This document shows, piece after piece, positions 31,526 to 31,577 of a stretch of DNA of 31,577 bases; the first letter of the stretch is position 1; every line of letters starts with the position of its first letter. Below the pieces are notes generated by a model that was not told the origin of the DNA, ran no database searches, and saw only the letters and a program-made list of their open reading frames with translations. The stretch comes from an uncultured Acetatifactor sp. GTDB taxonomy: Bacteria; Bacillota; Clostridia; Lachnospirales; Lachnospiraceae. The position numbers and the translations under genes were made by a program. The DNA is taken from positions 1 through 31,577 of the forward strand of contig CAJUGH010000044.1 in NCBI GenBank assembly GCA_910586215.1, written 5' to 3'.

Positions 31526-31577
31526 GGAGAGATATCGAAGTGGTCATAACGAGGCGGTCTTGAAAACCGTTTGTCCG
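31526..31577 (+). tRNA. tRNA-Ser(UGA), cut by the window end
   Basis: The gene begins GGAGAGA (acceptor 5' strand), followed by the D-arm region TCGAAGTGGTCATAACGA. The anticodon stem-loop is CGGT-CTTGAAA-ACCG with anticodon TGA. The long variable arm starts at TTTGTCCG, as expected for a class II serine tRNA. The T-arm and 3' acceptor strand lie beyond the window. Confidence 0.92.

Overview
The window looks like chromosomal DNA of a Gram-positive anaerobe of the Clostridia, most probably the family Lachnospiraceae. This is inferred from purine-rich ribosome binding sites, sigma-A-type promoters, an FMN riboswitch in front of a RibU-type riboflavin transporter, a DUF5722 secreted protein with the FDAEYYA-type repeats common in that family, and a moderately GC-rich coding style. 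No sequence search was possible, so genus and species are not assigned.

Layout. 1-2130: a secreted, three-repeat, glycosidase-like DUF5722 protein ending in a strong terminator. 2130-2683: a gene-poor scar with a decayed piece of a large serine recombinase and possibly the start of another mobile-element gene. 2684-6471 (minus): a two-gene heterodimeric ABC exporter, divergent from an AraC-type regulator (6936-7811). The regulator's promoter is followed by two copies of the same palindromic operator-like site. 7969-8637: an unusual protein joining a DUF1905-like barrel to a C39/papain-like cysteine peptidase. 8823-11303: the Tex RNA-binding factor with a long low-complexity insert. 11354-15745: a MarR regulator with a 46-bp perfect palindrome over its own promoter, then a second heterodimeric ABC exporter. 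15759-18066 (minus): a membrane-anchored protein of unknown function and a secreted D-Ala-D-Ala carboxypeptidase. 18157-18319: an intergenic element bounded by inverted repeats. 18547-19311: an isolated short flagellin. 19342-20591: promoter, FMN riboswitch, terminator and ribU. 20835-24650: an ATPase, adaptor and permease operon of the MacAB type. 24739-25376: a YcxB-like membrane protein. 25508-31404: a housekeeping run of tsaE, tsaB, rimI, a small zinc-ribbon protein, rnz, a membrane-anchored protein, tsaD and ispD. The window ends inside a tRNA-Ser(UGA) gene with a near-consensus promoter.

How the genes fit together. TsaE, TsaB and TsaD are three of the four bacterial proteins that make t6A37 on ANN-decoding tRNAs. 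RNase Z matures tRNA 3' ends and RimI acetylates ribosomal protein S18, so 25.5-30.5 kb is a translation and tRNA-maturation neighbourhood. Three export systems lie within 22 kb. In each of the two exporter pairs, one subunit keeps the catalytic Glu and switch His while the other has lost both, which marks them as asymmetric heterodimers. Each pair has its own local regulator with visible palindromic sites.

The items most worth follow-up are the DUF1905-C39 fusion, the doubled palindromic site in front of the AraC gene, the MarR palindrome, the orphan mini-flagellin under an apparent sigma-A promoter, and the inverted-repeat-bounded intergenic element that shares an 18-mer with a second intergenic site. 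I did not find a CRISPR array, an intact mobile element, or an obvious defence island.
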